Assembly: GCF_015711605.1 (NCBI RefSeq)
Contig: NZ_JABTEZ010000002.1
Span: 992,001 to 1,056,000 of the forward strand
DNA length: 64,000 nt
Reading direction: 5' to 3'
From: Planomonospora sp. ID67723
GTDB lineage: Bacteria > Actinomycetota > Actinomycetes > Streptosporangiales > Streptosporangiaceae
Of this stretch, positions 53,134 through 62,392 are shown piece by piece (the stretch's first letter is position 1; every line of letters begins with the position of its first letter). The notes under the pieces were generated by a model. That model had not been told where the DNA came from. It worked only from the letters and a program-made list of their open reading frames with translations, and made no database searches. The position numbers and the translations under genes were made by a program.

Positions 53134-55010
53134 GGCCGGAAAGTCTTGACGAGCCGGTCGAAGGGCGCCCGGTCCCAGGTGGCCTCCGGGCTCTCCCAGT
53201 AGATGGCGTACGGCGTGCCGTCGGCGGTGCGGAACCCCCGGTCCAGGACGCGGACCGGCACGCCGTCACGCCGGAAGGTGAACTCCCAGTCGGCGGCGGG
53301 CCTGTCCAGGTAGGTCAGCGGGGTGATGGAGATCCGCTCGTAGCCCGGCCAGACGCCGTCGGCCGTGCCGCCCTCCTCGACCTTCTCCCAGTGCTCGACC
53401 GGGTCCGTCTCGGGGTCCTCGGTCGATTCGACCCACAGGAAGGCGGCCGATCCCGGTGCCCGGAACTCCACCCGGTCGCGGCCGGAGAACCGTTTGACGC
53501 TCCAGGTGCGCGGGATGGCGAGGCTGAAGCCCAGCGGGTCCTCGTGCAGCCGCCAGCCCTTCGGGACCACCGGGTCGCCGGAGGGAGTCGCCGGAGGGCT
53601 GACGGGGCCGCCGGTGGGACCCTCTGTCGTGGAGACGACGGCCGTCCCCGCCGCGCGGTCCTGCAGGACCAGCCAGCCGCCCGCTCCGGCCGCGAGCGCG
53701 AGCACCGGTACCCCGACCATGAGCGCCACCCGCCTGCCCCTCTGCCGGGGGGCGTGCCGGGGATCCCCGGCGTGGGCGGGATGGTCCGACAGCGTCGGGG
53801 ATCCCCGGTGCGAGGGCTCGCCAGGGTGCGCGGGACCGTCCGGGGGCGGGAGGGGCCAGGGGTGCACGGGCCCGACCGAGTGCGCCGTCCGCCCGGTGCG
53901 GACCGGTGCGTCGGAGTGCTCCGGCCGCACCTGGGCGGCGGGTTCGCCGGGGTGCGGCGGTCGCCCGGACCGGGACGGGTACGGCGTCTGGGCGGGCCTG
54001 GGCGGATGGGGCGTGTGCCCGAGGTGGGCGGACTGCGGCGGGAACGGTCCCGGTCCGGGTTCCCCCGGTCCGGCCGGGTGGATGTGCCGGGGCCGGGGTT
54101 CGTCGCCACCGGGCTCGCGGCCCGGTTCCCACGGTTGCGTGCCGTGCGGGGGCGGCACGGGACGGGCCGGTTCCCGGGACGGCGGGATGTCGCCGGGCAG
54201 GGGCCGGCCGGCGGCGCGGGCGAGCAGGACCTCGGCCTCCGCCGCGCCCATGCGGGCGGCCGGATCCCTGGTCATCAGACCGAGGATCGCCGTGGACAGG
54301 GGGCCGCCGTGGGTCATCGGGCCGGGCTCGCCCTGCAGGACGGCCATCATGGTCGCGGCGGCCGTCGGGCGCTGGAAGGGCGGGTGCCCCTCCAGCGCGG
54401 CGTACAGCGTCGCGCCGAGCGACCACAGGTCCGACTCCGGCCCGGCGGGCAGCCCGTGCAGCCGCTCCGGCGGCAGGAAGGCCGGCGTGCCGACCATCCC
54501 GCCCGTCCGGGTGATCCCCGGCTCCTGCGTCGTGGCGGCGATGCCGAAGTCGGTCAGCACCACCCGGTCGTCATCGGCCAGCAGCACGTTCTCCGGTTTG
54601 ACGTCGCGGTGCAGGATCCCGGCGGCGTGCGCGGCGCGCAGCGCGCTCAGCACGCTCAGCCCGACGGACGCCACCCGCCCGGGGGGCAGCGGGCCGCGCT
54701 CGCGGACGACCTCGCCCAGCGAGCGCGAGCGCACCAGCTGCATGACGATCCAGGGCCGCCCGCCCTCCTCGATCACATCGTGCACGATGATCACGGATGG
54801 GTGGTCGAGCCGCCCGGCGGTCTTCGCCTCCCGGATGGTCCGCCGGTTCAGCTCGTCCTGTGTGGCCTCGTCGACCCCGCGGTAGCGGACCTCCTTGACC
54901 GCAACGACCCTGTCGAGCAGCTCGTCGTGGGCGCGCCAGACGACGCCCATCCCGCCCTCTCCGATGGGTTCGAGCAGGTGGTAGCGGCCCGCGACCCTCC
55001 GTTCGGTCAT
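53130..55010 (-). CDS. Membrane Ser/Thr kinase with LpqN/PsbP-like outer domain
   Basis: A 626-residue kinase: catalytic domain ~9-270 with Gly-rich loop IGEGGMGVVW, Lys39, HRDVKPEN (Asp136), DFG (154-156); a His/Pro-rich juxtamembrane linker; one helix (~428-448); and an extracytoplasmic domain (~485-626, GWRLHEDPLGFSLAIPRTW ... WDRAPFDRLVKTFRP). The outer domain is homologous to that of the next kinase upstream and resembles the PsbP/LpqN-type fold, an inference from motif shape. ATG 55010 begins the kinase domain; GTG 55037 adds nine residues. Its stop overlaps the AraC gene. Confidence 0.92.
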   Translation of the reverse strand: MTERRVAGRYHLLEPIGEGGMGVVWRAHDELLDRVVAVKEVRYRGVDEATQDELNRRTIREAKTAGRLDHPSVIIVHDVIEEGGRPWIVMQLVRSRSLGEVVRERGPLPPGRVASVGLSVLSALRAAHAAGILHRDVKPENVLLADDDRVVLTDFGIAATTQEPGITRTGGMVGTPAFLPPERLHGLPAGPESDLWSLGATLYAALEGHPPFQRPTAAATMMAVLQGEPGPMTHGGPLSTAILGLMTRDPAARMGAAEAEVLLARAAGRPLPGDIPPSREPARPVPPPHGTQPWEPGREPGGDEPRPRHIHPAGPGEPGPGPFPPQSAHLGHTPHPPRPAQTPYPSRSGRPPHPGEPAAQVRPEHSDAPVRTGRTAHSVGPVHPWPLPPPDGPAHPGEPSHRGSPTLSDHPAHAGDPRHAPRQRGRRVALMVGVPVLALAAGAGGWLVLQDRAAGTAVVSTTEGPTGGPVSPPATPSGDPVVPKGWRLHEDPLGFSLAIPRTWSVKRFSGRDRVEFRAPGSAAFLWVESTEDPETDPVEHWEKVEEGGTADGVWPGYERISITPLTYLDRPAADWEFTFRRDGVPVRVLDRGFRTADGTPYAIYWESPEATWDRAPFDRLVKTFRP

Positions 55011-55062
55011 AGCTTTCGATCCCCCTCCCAAGCTCACGAATCGTAGCCGGTCGGGCCGAACA

Positions 55063-57180
55063 TCACTTTTTCGATGAGAAGGTCGCGGTGAACCCCTCGA
55101 ACAGGTGCAGGCTCTCGTCCCACTTCGACGCGAGGGTGTGCCAGTAGATCGCGTATCCCCGGCCGCCCTTGGTGATGAACCCCCGGTTGAGCACCCGTGC
55201 CTTGCCGGAGGACATCTGCCAGGTGAACTCCCAGTCGGCGGCGTTCTCCATGTAGTCGACCCTGTCGATCCGGATCCGCTCGTAGCCGCGGAGCGTGGCG
55301 CGGGTGGTCGGCTCCTGCTTCTCCCAGTCCTCCTTGGCGTCCTTGCCCGGGCTGTCGGTGTACTCGACCATGACGAAGCTCACCCGGTCGGGGCCGCGGA
55401 ACCACACCTGCGGTCCCGGGCGCCGGTCCACGCCCCACCCCTTGGGCAGGCCGATGGAGAAGCCGTTGCGGTCCTTGTGCAGGTGCCAGCCGGAGGGGAG
55501 CTTGTCCTTCTTCTTCCCGGTGGTCTTCGACGGGGTCGGCGTGGGCTCGGCCGAGCCCTCCTCGGGGCTCGGGCTCTTGCCGGAGTCCGAGCTCTTCCCG
55601 GGATCGGAACCCTTCTCGGTCTCCGCGCCCTCCGAAGGGCTCTCCCCGGGTTCGGCCGTGTTCCGGTCCCGCTGTCCGGCCACGCCGGGCGTGTCGCTGT
55701 TCATGCCGATCCAGACGCCCAGCGCGGCCACGACGACCAGCGCCACCAGGATCACGGGCAGCACGCGCCGGACCCTGGAGGGAGGCAGCATCCCGAGCCT
55801 GGTCCGCTCCTGGTCGAGCTGGGCCGGGCCGTGCCCCGCCGGCTCGGGGACGGACTGCGGGACCGGCGGGACGGGGCCGGGAGCGGGGGAGTCCGGCGAG
55901 GCGGAGCCGGCCGGGGGAGAGTCGGCCGCGAGGTCCTTGACGTACTTCCTCGTGGCGGAGGAAGGCGCGTCAGGGGGTGTCTCCGAGGCGACGGGCGGCG
56001 TCTGCGCGACGGAGGGAGTCTCCTCCGCCGCGCCGGACGGGGCGGCCCGACCCGCGTCGGGCGCGACGGCGCCCGGGGGCGGCAGCTTGGCGACCTGCCC
56101 GGTCTGCGGGATGCCGGCAGCCGCCGGGCCCGGTCCGGCCTCCCCCCGCGCCGGCGGCTTCCCGCCTGCGGGCGGGGCCGGCCGTTCCGCACCGGAGGGG
56201 GCGGCCCGCTTCTCTCCCTCGGCGCCTGACGGTGTCCGCTTGCGGGGCGGCACCGGTTCGTACGGCTTGCGCCGCTCCGCCCCCGCGGGAGGGTCGGCGA
56301 GGGCGGGCGCGGAGGCGGACGGGACCTGTGAGATCGACCACGGCTGCGTGGAGGCGCGGCCCTCGGCCACCTTCCGCAGCATGGCGGAGGCCTCCGCGTA
56401 GGTGAGCCGCTGGACGGGCTCCTTGCGGAGCAGGCCTTCGAGCACCGGCAGGAGCGGGCCGGCGTTGCGCGCCGGGTCCGGCGGGTCGGTCATGACCGAG
56501 TGCATGGTGGGCAGGGGCATCTTGCGGTCGTGCGGGGACCTGCCCTCCACCGCCGCGTACAGGGTCGCGCCGAGCGACCACAGGTCCGACTCCCGGCGGG
56601 CGGGCAGGCCGCGCAGCCGCTCCGGCGCGATGAACGCGGGCGTTCCCGCCACGCCGGTCATGGTCAGCGTGTTCTCGGAGTCCAGCTTGGCGATGCCGAA
56701 GTCGGTCAGCACCACCCTGCCGTTCTGGGCGAGCAGCACGTTCTCCGGCTTGACGTCGCGGTGCAGCACCCCGGCGTCGTGCGCGCTGTGCAGCGCCTCC
56801 AGCAGGGCGAGCCCGATCTCGGCGACCCGCCGGGGCGGGAGCGGTCCGTCCTCGCGCAGCACCTGGCCCAGCGAGCGGGACTGCACCAGCTGCATGACGA
56901 TCCAGGGCTGCTCGTTCTCCTCGATCACGTCGTAGACGACCACGACGTTCGGGTGGGAGAGCCGGGCGGCCGCGCGGGCCTCGCGCATCATGCGCTGGTT
57001 AAGGGTCTGGACGTCCTCACCGAGGGCGGCGGAGTAGCGGACCTCCTTGACCGCGACGGTCCGGTCGAGAAGCTCGTCGTGAGCCTTCCAGACCGTGCCC
57101 ATCCCGCCCCGCCCGATGGGTTCCAGGAGGCGGTAGCGGCCTGCGACACGTCGCTCTTCCTGGTGCCCATCCGACTGCAT
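55063..57180 (-). CDS. Membrane Ser/Thr kinase with LpqN/PsbP-like outer domain (paralogue)
   Basis: A 705-residue kinase: Gly-rich loop IGRGGMGTVW, Lys45, HRDVKPEN (Asp142), DFG (160-162), GTPAFIAPE; Ala/Pro-rich cytoplasmic linker; one helix (~473-493); a charged Ser/Glu/Lys stalk; and an extracytoplasmic domain (~564-705). It shares GYERI, ADWEFT, RVLxRGF and YAIYW blocks with the downstream kinase (53130), indicating tandem duplication. ATG 57180 has GGAG six bases upstream; an upstream in-frame GTG region shows no conservation. The 52-base gap to the paralogue suggests co-transcription. The ligand of the shared domain is unknown. Confidence 0.93.
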   Translation of the reverse strand: MQSDGHQEERRVAGRYRLLEPIGRGGMGTVWKAHDELLDRTVAVKEVRYSAALGEDVQTLNQRMMREARAAARLSHPNVVVVYDVIEENEQPWIVMQLVQSRSLGQVLREDGPLPPRRVAEIGLALLEALHSAHDAGVLHRDVKPENVLLAQNGRVVLTDFGIAKLDSENTLTMTGVAGTPAFIAPERLRGLPARRESDLWSLGATLYAAVEGRSPHDRKMPLPTMHSVMTDPPDPARNAGPLLPVLEGLLRKEPVQRLTYAEASAMLRKVAEGRASTQPWSISQVPSASAPALADPPAGAERRKPYEPVPPRKRTPSGAEGEKRAAPSGAERPAPPAGGKPPARGEAGPGPAAAGIPQTGQVAKLPPPGAVAPDAGRAAPSGAAEETPSVAQTPPVASETPPDAPSSATRKYVKDLAADSPPAGSASPDSPAPGPVPPVPQSVPEPAGHGPAQLDQERTRLGMLPPSRVRRVLPVILVALVVVAALGVWIGMNSDTPGVAGQRDRNTAEPGESPSEGAETEKGSDPGKSSDSGKSPSPEEGSAEPTPTPSKTTGKKKDKLPSGWHLHKDRNGFSIGLPKGWGVDRRPGPQVWFRGPDRVSFVMVEYTDSPGKDAKEDWEKQEPTTRATLRGYERIRIDRVDYMENAADWEFTWQMSSGKARVLNRGFITKGGRGYAIYWHTLASKWDESLHLFEGFTATFSSKK

Positions 57181-57374
57181 CACCAGCTCCAAACCTCCCT
57201 CACAGTGAAGGAGATCCTCCCATAAACAGGGATCCGTCCAGACCTCTCGCCCGGTCAGAACCTCCTCCCCCGGGGACTCGCGCCCCGCGCGCCGTCCATC
57301 GAGCATGCATCCACGATGTGAGACGCCTGTCCACTGAGTGGCGTGTGGCGAGGTGATGGCCTATGGTTGACGGC

Positions 57375-57425
57375 ATGAATCGCTCTTTCGCGTTTATCGA
57401 GCCGGCTCCGGGGAGCCGGTCGTGA
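57375..57425 (+). CDS. Putative Phe-containing leader peptide
   Basis: A 16-codon ORF encoding MNRSFAFIEPAPGSRS, with two Phe codons (57387-57389, 57393-57395), lies upstream of a strong terminator and the chorismate-mutase fusion gene. TATGGT at 57362-57367 is a good -10 placed so that transcription would begin at the ATG; no ribosome site exists, so a leaderless mRNA is likely. GC-rich segments inside it can pair alternatively: 57402-57409 with 57412-57419, or 57401-57411 with 57446-57456. The reading as a Phe-sensing attenuator leader is an inference. Confidence 0.5.
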   Translation: MNRSFAFIEPAPGSRS

Positions 57426-57456
57426 GCACGTGACCTAGCGACCAACCGGAGCCGGC

Positions 57457-57493
57457 AAAGGCAGAGACGCCCGAGTCTCTGCCTTTTGTGTTT
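57457..57493 (+). terminator. Intrinsic terminator/attenuator before chorismate-mutase fusion
   Basis: AAAGGCAGAGAC (57457-57468) pairs perfectly with 57475-57486, loop 6 bases, followed by the T-rich TGTGTTTCTT. It is the most classical intrinsic terminator in the window and sits between a short leader ORF and the downstream gene, as in attenuators. Confidence 0.85.
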
Positions 57494-57546
57494 CTTACGA
57501 TTCGCCGGCCCGCGGAGCGCGCGCCGGCTGAGCATGGGGAGCCGAG

Positions 57547-58503
57547 ATGTCGTTGACCGCACGCGTGAGGAGCGGGGCCGTGCACCTGGGGACGCTGACG
57601 GTGGGCGCCACGGGTCCGGCCGTGGTGATCGGCGGCGTGGGCGCGGACGCGCGCTGGATCAGCCTGCGCGGCCACCACGGGCGGGTGCCCGCGGCCGAGG
57701 CGCTGGCCCGGGTCCGCGCGCAGTGGGCCGGGCCGGTCCTGGTGGAGCCGTTCTCCTCGGCGGACCTGGTGGGGATCGCGGCCGGAGCCGACGGCGTGGT
57801 GGTCGGGGCCGGCTGGATGCGGGATCTCCACCTGGTGCGCGCGGTCGCCCGGCTGGGCCTGCCGGTGGTCGTGCAGCGCGGCCCCGCCGCGACGTTGGAG
57901 GAGTGGCTCGCCGTGGGCGGCCACTGCGTGGCCGAGGGCAATGACCGGGTCGTGCTCTGCGAGGGCGGGAGCCGCGTGCGTGCGGGCGGAGGCGCCGGGG
58001 CCCTCCCGGGGGAGACGGTCCTCGACCTGGCCCTGATGCGCGCGGCCCGGGAGCGCTCCGGTCACCCCGTCCTGGCCTGGCTGGGCGACGACCCGGCGCT
58101 GGCCGCGGCCGCGGTGGCCGCCGGGGCCGACGGACTGCTCCTGGCCCCGGACGCCGCGCCGGAGGTCGCCGCGGCCGCCCAGGAGGCCGTGAAGATCGTC
58201 GGAGCGGTCACCCGCAGGGAGGAGCCGGACTCCGTGCTCTCCGCGCGCGGCGCCGTCGACCGCGTGGACGCCGCCCTGGCCGTCCTCCTGGAGCGCCGCG
58301 CCGAGCTGGCCGGGACCATCCAGCGGCTCAAGCCCGTGGGCGGTTTCGCGGGCCGCGACATGGACCGCGAGCGCCGCCTGGTCGCCGAGATGGCCCGTCG
58401 CGCCCCCACCCTGGGCGAGGTCAGACTGGCGCCCATCATGAACGCCGTCATCGAGGCGGGGCTGCAACTGGCCGAGGAGCGGAGGGCCGCGCGCCGGGAC
58501 TGA
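57547..58503 (+). CDS. Degenerate DAHP-synthase domain fused to chorismate mutase
   Basis: A 318-residue two-domain protein. Residues ~30-215 follow the type I DAHP synthase (AroF/AroG-like) barrel: GAGWMRDLHLVRAVARLGLPVVVQRGP, ATLEEWL, AEGNDRVVLCEGG, AAGADGLLLAPDAAPE. Key residues have changed: KRG is QRG (110-112), CERG is CEGG (138-141), the DPSH metal motif is lost (~178-182), EVHP is LAPD (199-202), and the N-terminal KPRTSPY substrate loop is missing. Catalysis of DAHP formation is therefore unlikely. Residues ~230-318 match AroQ chorismate mutase: RGAVDRVDAALAVLLERRAEL, Lys262, and RDMDRERRLV. It probably makes prephenate, with the barrel acting as a regulatory or docking module. ATG 57547 has GGGGAG upstream. 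Confidence 0.75.
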   Translation: MSLTARVRSGAVHLGTLTVGATGPAVVIGGVGADARWISLRGHHGRVPAAEALARVRAQWAGPVLVEPFSSADLVGIAAGADGVVVGAGWMRDLHLVRAVARLGLPVVVQRGPAATLEEWLAVGGHCVAEGNDRVVLCEGGSRVRAGGGAGALPGETVLDLALMRAARERSGHPVLAWLGDDPALAAAAVAAGADGLLLAPDAAPEVAAAAQEAVKIVGAVTRREEPDSVLSARGAVDRVDAALAVLLERRAELAGTIQRLKPVGGFAGRDMDRERRLVAEMARRAPTLGEVRLAPIMNAVIEAGLQLAEERRAARRD

Positions 58504-58669
58504 GCGCGCGGCCGTACGGGACCCGCGGAGCCGGGTCCGGACCGTGCGGAGGGTGCGGCGCCGCCGCATCCGGGCATGCCGGAAACGAGGGGCGGCGGGC
58601 GCCCCGGAGACGGGGAAACGCGCGTAAGCTTCCCTCGCCGACGCGCGACAAGGGGGAGGACGAGGCCGC

Positions 58670-61600
58670 ATGTCAGACTCGTTTGTGCATCTTCACGTTC
58701 ATACGGAGTACTCCATGCTCGATGGAGCCGCCCGTCTGAAGCAGATGTTCAAACAGGTCGGCGATCTGGGCATGCCCGCCATCGCGATCACCGACCACGG
58801 CAACATGCACGGCGCCTACGACTTCTACAAGCAGGCCACCGGGGCCGGCATCAAGCCGATCATCGGCATCGAGGCCTACGTCGCCCCCGCCTCCCGGCAC
58901 CAGAAGAAGCCGGTGCTGTGGGGAGAGCCCCACCAGAAGAAGGACGACGTGTCGGCGGGTGGCTACTACACCCACATGACGATCTGGGCGCGCAACGAGC
59001 GCGGCCTGAAGAACCTGATGAAGCTCAGCTCCCGCGCCTACACCGAGGGCTTCGTCCGCAAGTGGGCCCGGATGGACGCCGAGATCCTCGCCGAGCACGC
59101 CGAGGGCCTGATGGCCACGACCGGCTGCCCGTCGGGAGAGGTCCAGACCCGCCTGCGGCTGGGCCAGTACGACGAGGCGCGGGCCGCCGCCGCGAAGTTC
59201 CAGGAGCTCTTCGGCAAGGAGAACTACTACCTGGAGATCATGGACCACGGCCTCGAGATCGAGCGCCGGGTCCGCGACGGACTGACCCGCATCTCGAAAG
59301 AGCTGAACATCCCGCCGCTGGTCACCAACGACTCGCACTACACCTACGAGTCGGACGCGACCTCCCACGACGCGCTGCTGTGCATCCAGACCGGCAAGCA
59401 GCTGTCCGACCCCGACCGGTTCCGCTTCGACGGCAGCGGTTACTACATCAAGACCGCCGACGAGATGCGCGCGGTCGACTCCTCCGACCTGTGGGCCGAG
59501 GGCTGCCGCAACACGCTCCTGGTCGCCGAGAAGGTCGAGCCGGAGGGCATGTTCGGGTTCAAGAACCTGATGCCGACCTTCCCGATCCCGGAGGGCATGA
59601 CGGAGGAGGAGTTCTTCCGCCAGGAGGTCTGGGAGGGAATGAAGCGCCGCTTCCCGGGCGGCGTGGACGAGGAGCACCGCGCCTGGGTGGAGAAGGAGCT
59701 CGGTGTCATCATCCAGATGGGCTTCCCATCCTACTTCCTCGTGGTCGCCGACTTCATCATGTGGGCCAAGCGCAACGGCATCCGCGTGGGCCCGGGCCGG
59801 GGCTCGGCGGCGGGCTCTCTGGTGGCCTACGCCCTGGGCATCACCGACCTCGACCCGATCCCGCACGGCCTGATCTTCGAGCGGTTCCTCAACCCCGAGC
59901 GCGTCTCCATGCCCGACGTCGACATCGACTTCGACGAGCGCCGGCGCGGCGACGTGATCCGTTACGTGACCGAGAAGTGGGGCGCCGACAAGGTCGCCAT
60001 GATCGCCACCTTCGGCACCATCAAGGCGAAGGCGGCCATCAAGGACGCCGCCCGCGTCCTCGGCTACCCCTACGCCCTCGGCGACAAGGTCTCCAAGGCG
60101 TTCCCGCCCGCGGTGATGGGCAAGGACATCCCGCTGTCGGGCATCTTCGACAAGGACCACCCGCGCTTCGGCGAGGCCGGCGAGCTGCGCAGGCTGTACG
60201 AGGAGGACGTCGACGTCAAGTCGGCGATCGACCTGGGCCGGGGCCTGGAGGGCCTGATCCGGCAGACCGGCGTGCACGCCGCCGGCGTCATCATGTCGTC
60301 GGAGGTGCTGACCGACTACATCCCGATCATGCGCCGCGACTCCGACGGCGCGATCATCACGCAGTTCGACTATCCGACCTGCGAGACGCTCGGCCTGCTG
60401 AAGATGGACTTCCTGGGCCTGCGCAACCTCACGATCATCGACGACTGCCTGAAGGCCATCGAGGCCAACACCGGCACCATGATCGAGCTGCTCGACCTGC
60501 CGCTGGACGACGTCAAGACGTACGAGCTGCTGTCGCGGGGCGACACGCTCGGCATCTTCCAGCTCGACGGCGGCGGCATGCGCTCGCTGCTGCGCCTGAT
60601 GCGCCCCGACAACTTCGAGGACATCTCCGCGGCGCTCGCGCTCTACCGCCCCGGTCCGATGGGAGCCAACTCCCACACCAACTACGCGATGCGCAAGAAC
60701 GGCCAGCAGGAGATCACTCCGATCCACCCGGAGCTGGAGGAGCCGCTCAAGGAGATCCTCGACACGACCTACGGCCTGATCGTCTATCAGGAGCAGGTCA
60801 TGGCGATCGCCCAGAAGGTCGCCAACTACTCCCTGGGCGGCGCCGACCTGCTGCGCCGGGCGATGGGCAAGAAGAAGAAGTCCGAGCTGGACAAGCAGTT
60901 CGAGTTCTTCGAGCAGGGCATGAAGGACAACGGCTTCTCCGCCGCGGCGATCAAGGCCCTGTGGGACATCCTGCTGCCCTTCTCCGACTACGCCTTCAAC
61001 AAGGCCCACACCGCCGGGTACGGCCTGGTCTCCTACTGGACCGCCTACCTCAAGGCCAACTACCCGGCCGAGTACATGGCCGCCCTGCTCACCTCGGTCA
61101 AGGACGACAAGGACAAGTCGGCGCTCTACCTCAACGAGTGCCGCCGTATGGGCATCAAGGTGCTCCCGCCGGACGTCAACGACTCCGACTTCGACTTCAC
61201 CCCGCGTGGCAGCGACGTGCGCTTCGGCCTGTCGGCCATCCGCAACGTCGGCGGCAACGTCGTCGACGGGATCATCGCCGCGCGCAGGGAGAAGGGGCGC
61301 TTCACCGACTTCAAGGACTTCCTGCGCAAGGTTCCCGCGGTCGTCTGCAACAAGCGGGTCATCGAGTCGCTGATCAAGGCCGGGGCCTTCGACTCCTTCG
61401 ACCACGTCCGCAAGGGCCTGGTGATGGTCCACGAGCAGGCCGTCGACGCGATCATCGACATCAAGAAGAACGAGGCGATCGGCCAGGACTCGCTGTTCGG
61501 CGCGGCCGACGGCACCGAGGACCAGACCTTCGACGTGCAGATCCCGCCAGGGGAGTGGGACAAGACAACCCTGCTCGCCTTCGAGCGGGAGATGCTCGGC

Positions 61601-62191
61601 CTGTACGTCTCCGACCACCCGCTCTTCGGCGTCGAGCACATCCTCGCCTCCGGGGCCGACTGCTCGATCGCCGCACTGCAGGACGACAGCCGTCCCGACG
61701 GGCAGGTCGTCACCGTCGGCGGCATCCTGAGCGGGGTCCAGCGCAAGGTCACCAAGAAGGGCGACACCTGGGTCCTGACCATGCTGGAGGACCTGGAGGG
61801 CGCCATCGAGGTGATGATCTTCCCCTCGGCGTACCAGCTCTGCTCCACGATCCTCGCCGAGGACGCGATCGTCTTCGTCAAGGGCCGGCTGGACAAGCGC
61901 GAGGACGTCGGGAAGATCATCGCCATGGAGGTGACCGCCCCCGACCTCACCACGGAGGCGGGCGGGCCGCTCCTGGTGAGCGTCCCGCTGGCCCGGTGCA
62001 CGCCCCCGGTGGTCGGCCGCCTCAAGGAGGTCCTGACCACCCACCCGGGCACCACCGAGGTCCACCTCCAGGTCCACAACGGCCCCAAGACCACGGTCAT
62101 GCGCCTGGACGACCGGCTGCGCGTCTCGCCGTCCCCGGCCCTGATGGGCGACCTCAAGCAACTCCTGGGCCCCGCCTGCCTCGGAGCCTGA
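58670..62191 (+). CDS. dnaE: DNA polymerase III alpha subunit DnaE
   Basis: A 1173-residue replicative polymerase: PHP domain ([29 protein letters not shown], which retain metal-binding His/Asp residues), palm with [17 protein letters not shown] and the catalytic PDVDIDFDE at 415-423, fingers ([26 protein letters not shown]), HhH, and the OB domain near the C-terminus ([22 protein letters not shown]). An intact PHP suggests intrinsic proofreading as shown for mycobacterial DnaE1. ATG 58670 has GGGGGAGGA upstream. TAAGCT at 58625 may be its -10. Confidence 0.97.
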   Translation: MSDSFVHLHVHTEYSMLDGAARLKQMFKQVGDLGMPAIAITDHGNMHGAYDFYKQATGAGIKPIIGIEAYVAPASRHQKKPVLWGEPHQKKDDVSAGGYYTHMTIWARNERGLKNLMKLSSRAYTEGFVRKWARMDAEILAEHAEGLMATTGCPSGEVQTRLRLGQYDEARAAAAKFQELFGKENYYLEIMDHGLEIERRVRDGLTRISKELNIPPLVTNDSHYTYESDATSHDALLCIQTGKQLSDPDRFRFDGSGYYIKTADEMRAVDSSDLWAEGCRNTLLVAEKVEPEGMFGFKNLMPTFPIPEGMTEEEFFRQEVWEGMKRRFPGGVDEEHRAWVEKELGVIIQMGFPSYFLVVADFIMWAKRNGIRVGPGRGSAAGSLVAYALGITDLDPIPHGLIFERFLNPERVSMPDVDIDFDERRRGDVIRYVTEKWGADKVAMIATFGTIKAKAAIKDAARVLGYPYALGDKVSKAFPPAVMGKDIPLSGIFDKDHPRFGEAGELRRLYEEDVDVKSAIDLGRGLEGLIRQTGVHAAGVIMSSEVLTDYIPIMRRDSDGAIITQFDYPTCETLGLLKMDFLGLRNLTIIDDCLKAIEANTGTMIELLDLPLDDVKTYELLSRGDTLGIFQLDGGGMRSLLRLMRPDNFEDISAALALYRPGPMGANSHTNYAMRKNGQQEITPIHPELEEPLKEILDTTYGLIVYQEQVMAIAQKVANYSLGGADLLRRAMGKKKKSELDKQFEFFEQGMKDNGFSAAAIKALWDILLPFSDYAFNKAHTAGYGLVSYWTAYLKANYPAEYMAALLTSVKDDKDKSALYLNECRRMGIKVLPPDVNDSDFDFTPRGSDVRFGLSAIRNVGGNVVDGIIAARREKGRFTDFKDFLRKVPAVVCNKRVIESLIKAGAFDSFDHVRKGLVMVHEQAVDAIIDIKKNEAIGQDSLFGAADGTEDQTFDVQIPPGEWDKTTLLAFEREMLGLYVSDHPLFGVEHILASGADCSIAALQDDSRPDGQVVTVGGILSGVQRKVTKKGDTWVLTMLEDLEGAIEVMIFPSAYQLCSTILAEDAIVFVKGRLDKREDVGKIIAMEVTAPDLTTEAGGPLLVSVPLARCTPPVVGRLKEVLTTHPGTTEVHLQVHNGPKTTVMRLDDRLRVSPSPALMGDLKQLLGPACLGA

Positions 62192-62204
62192 CGACGAAAC
62201 GAGG

Positions 62205-62223
62205 GTTAGGAAACTTTCCTAAC
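62205..62223 (+). promoter_or_regulatory. Palindromic operator upstream of phosphoesterase gene
   Basis: GTTAGGAAA-C-TTTCCTAAC is a perfect 9-bp-arm palindrome 14 bases after the dnaE stop and 3 bases before a -35 box. It differs in one base from the site at 7734-7752 before the GH9 gene. Confidence 0.65.
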
Positions 62224-62226
62224 TTG

Positions 62227-62256
62227 TTGACACCGCGCCGGACCGCTTGCCACTAT
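62227..62256 (+). promoter_or_regulatory. Candidate promoter of the phosphoesterase gene
   Basis: TTGACA (62227-62232), 18-base spacer, CACTAT (62251-62256). Predicts a 5' UTR of about 130 bases before ATG 62393 in which I see no other element. Confidence 0.6.
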
Positions 62257-62392
62257 GCCGGTAAGCGGCTCGGCGCGGCGTCCCCTCCCGGGGACGTGAC
62301 GCGCTCAGTGAGAGACCTGCTGTCCCGGCCGCGCCTCGCACGACGCCTCGCCGCGCCGTGATCTCACGCCTCTCACCCCCCAGGAGACAGTC

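Noticed and set aside
58673-62161. 1162-codon open frame on the minus strand opposite dnaE
   Set aside because: Antisense shadow of dnaE; no recognisable domain and the composition is typical of a reversed GC-rich coding strand.
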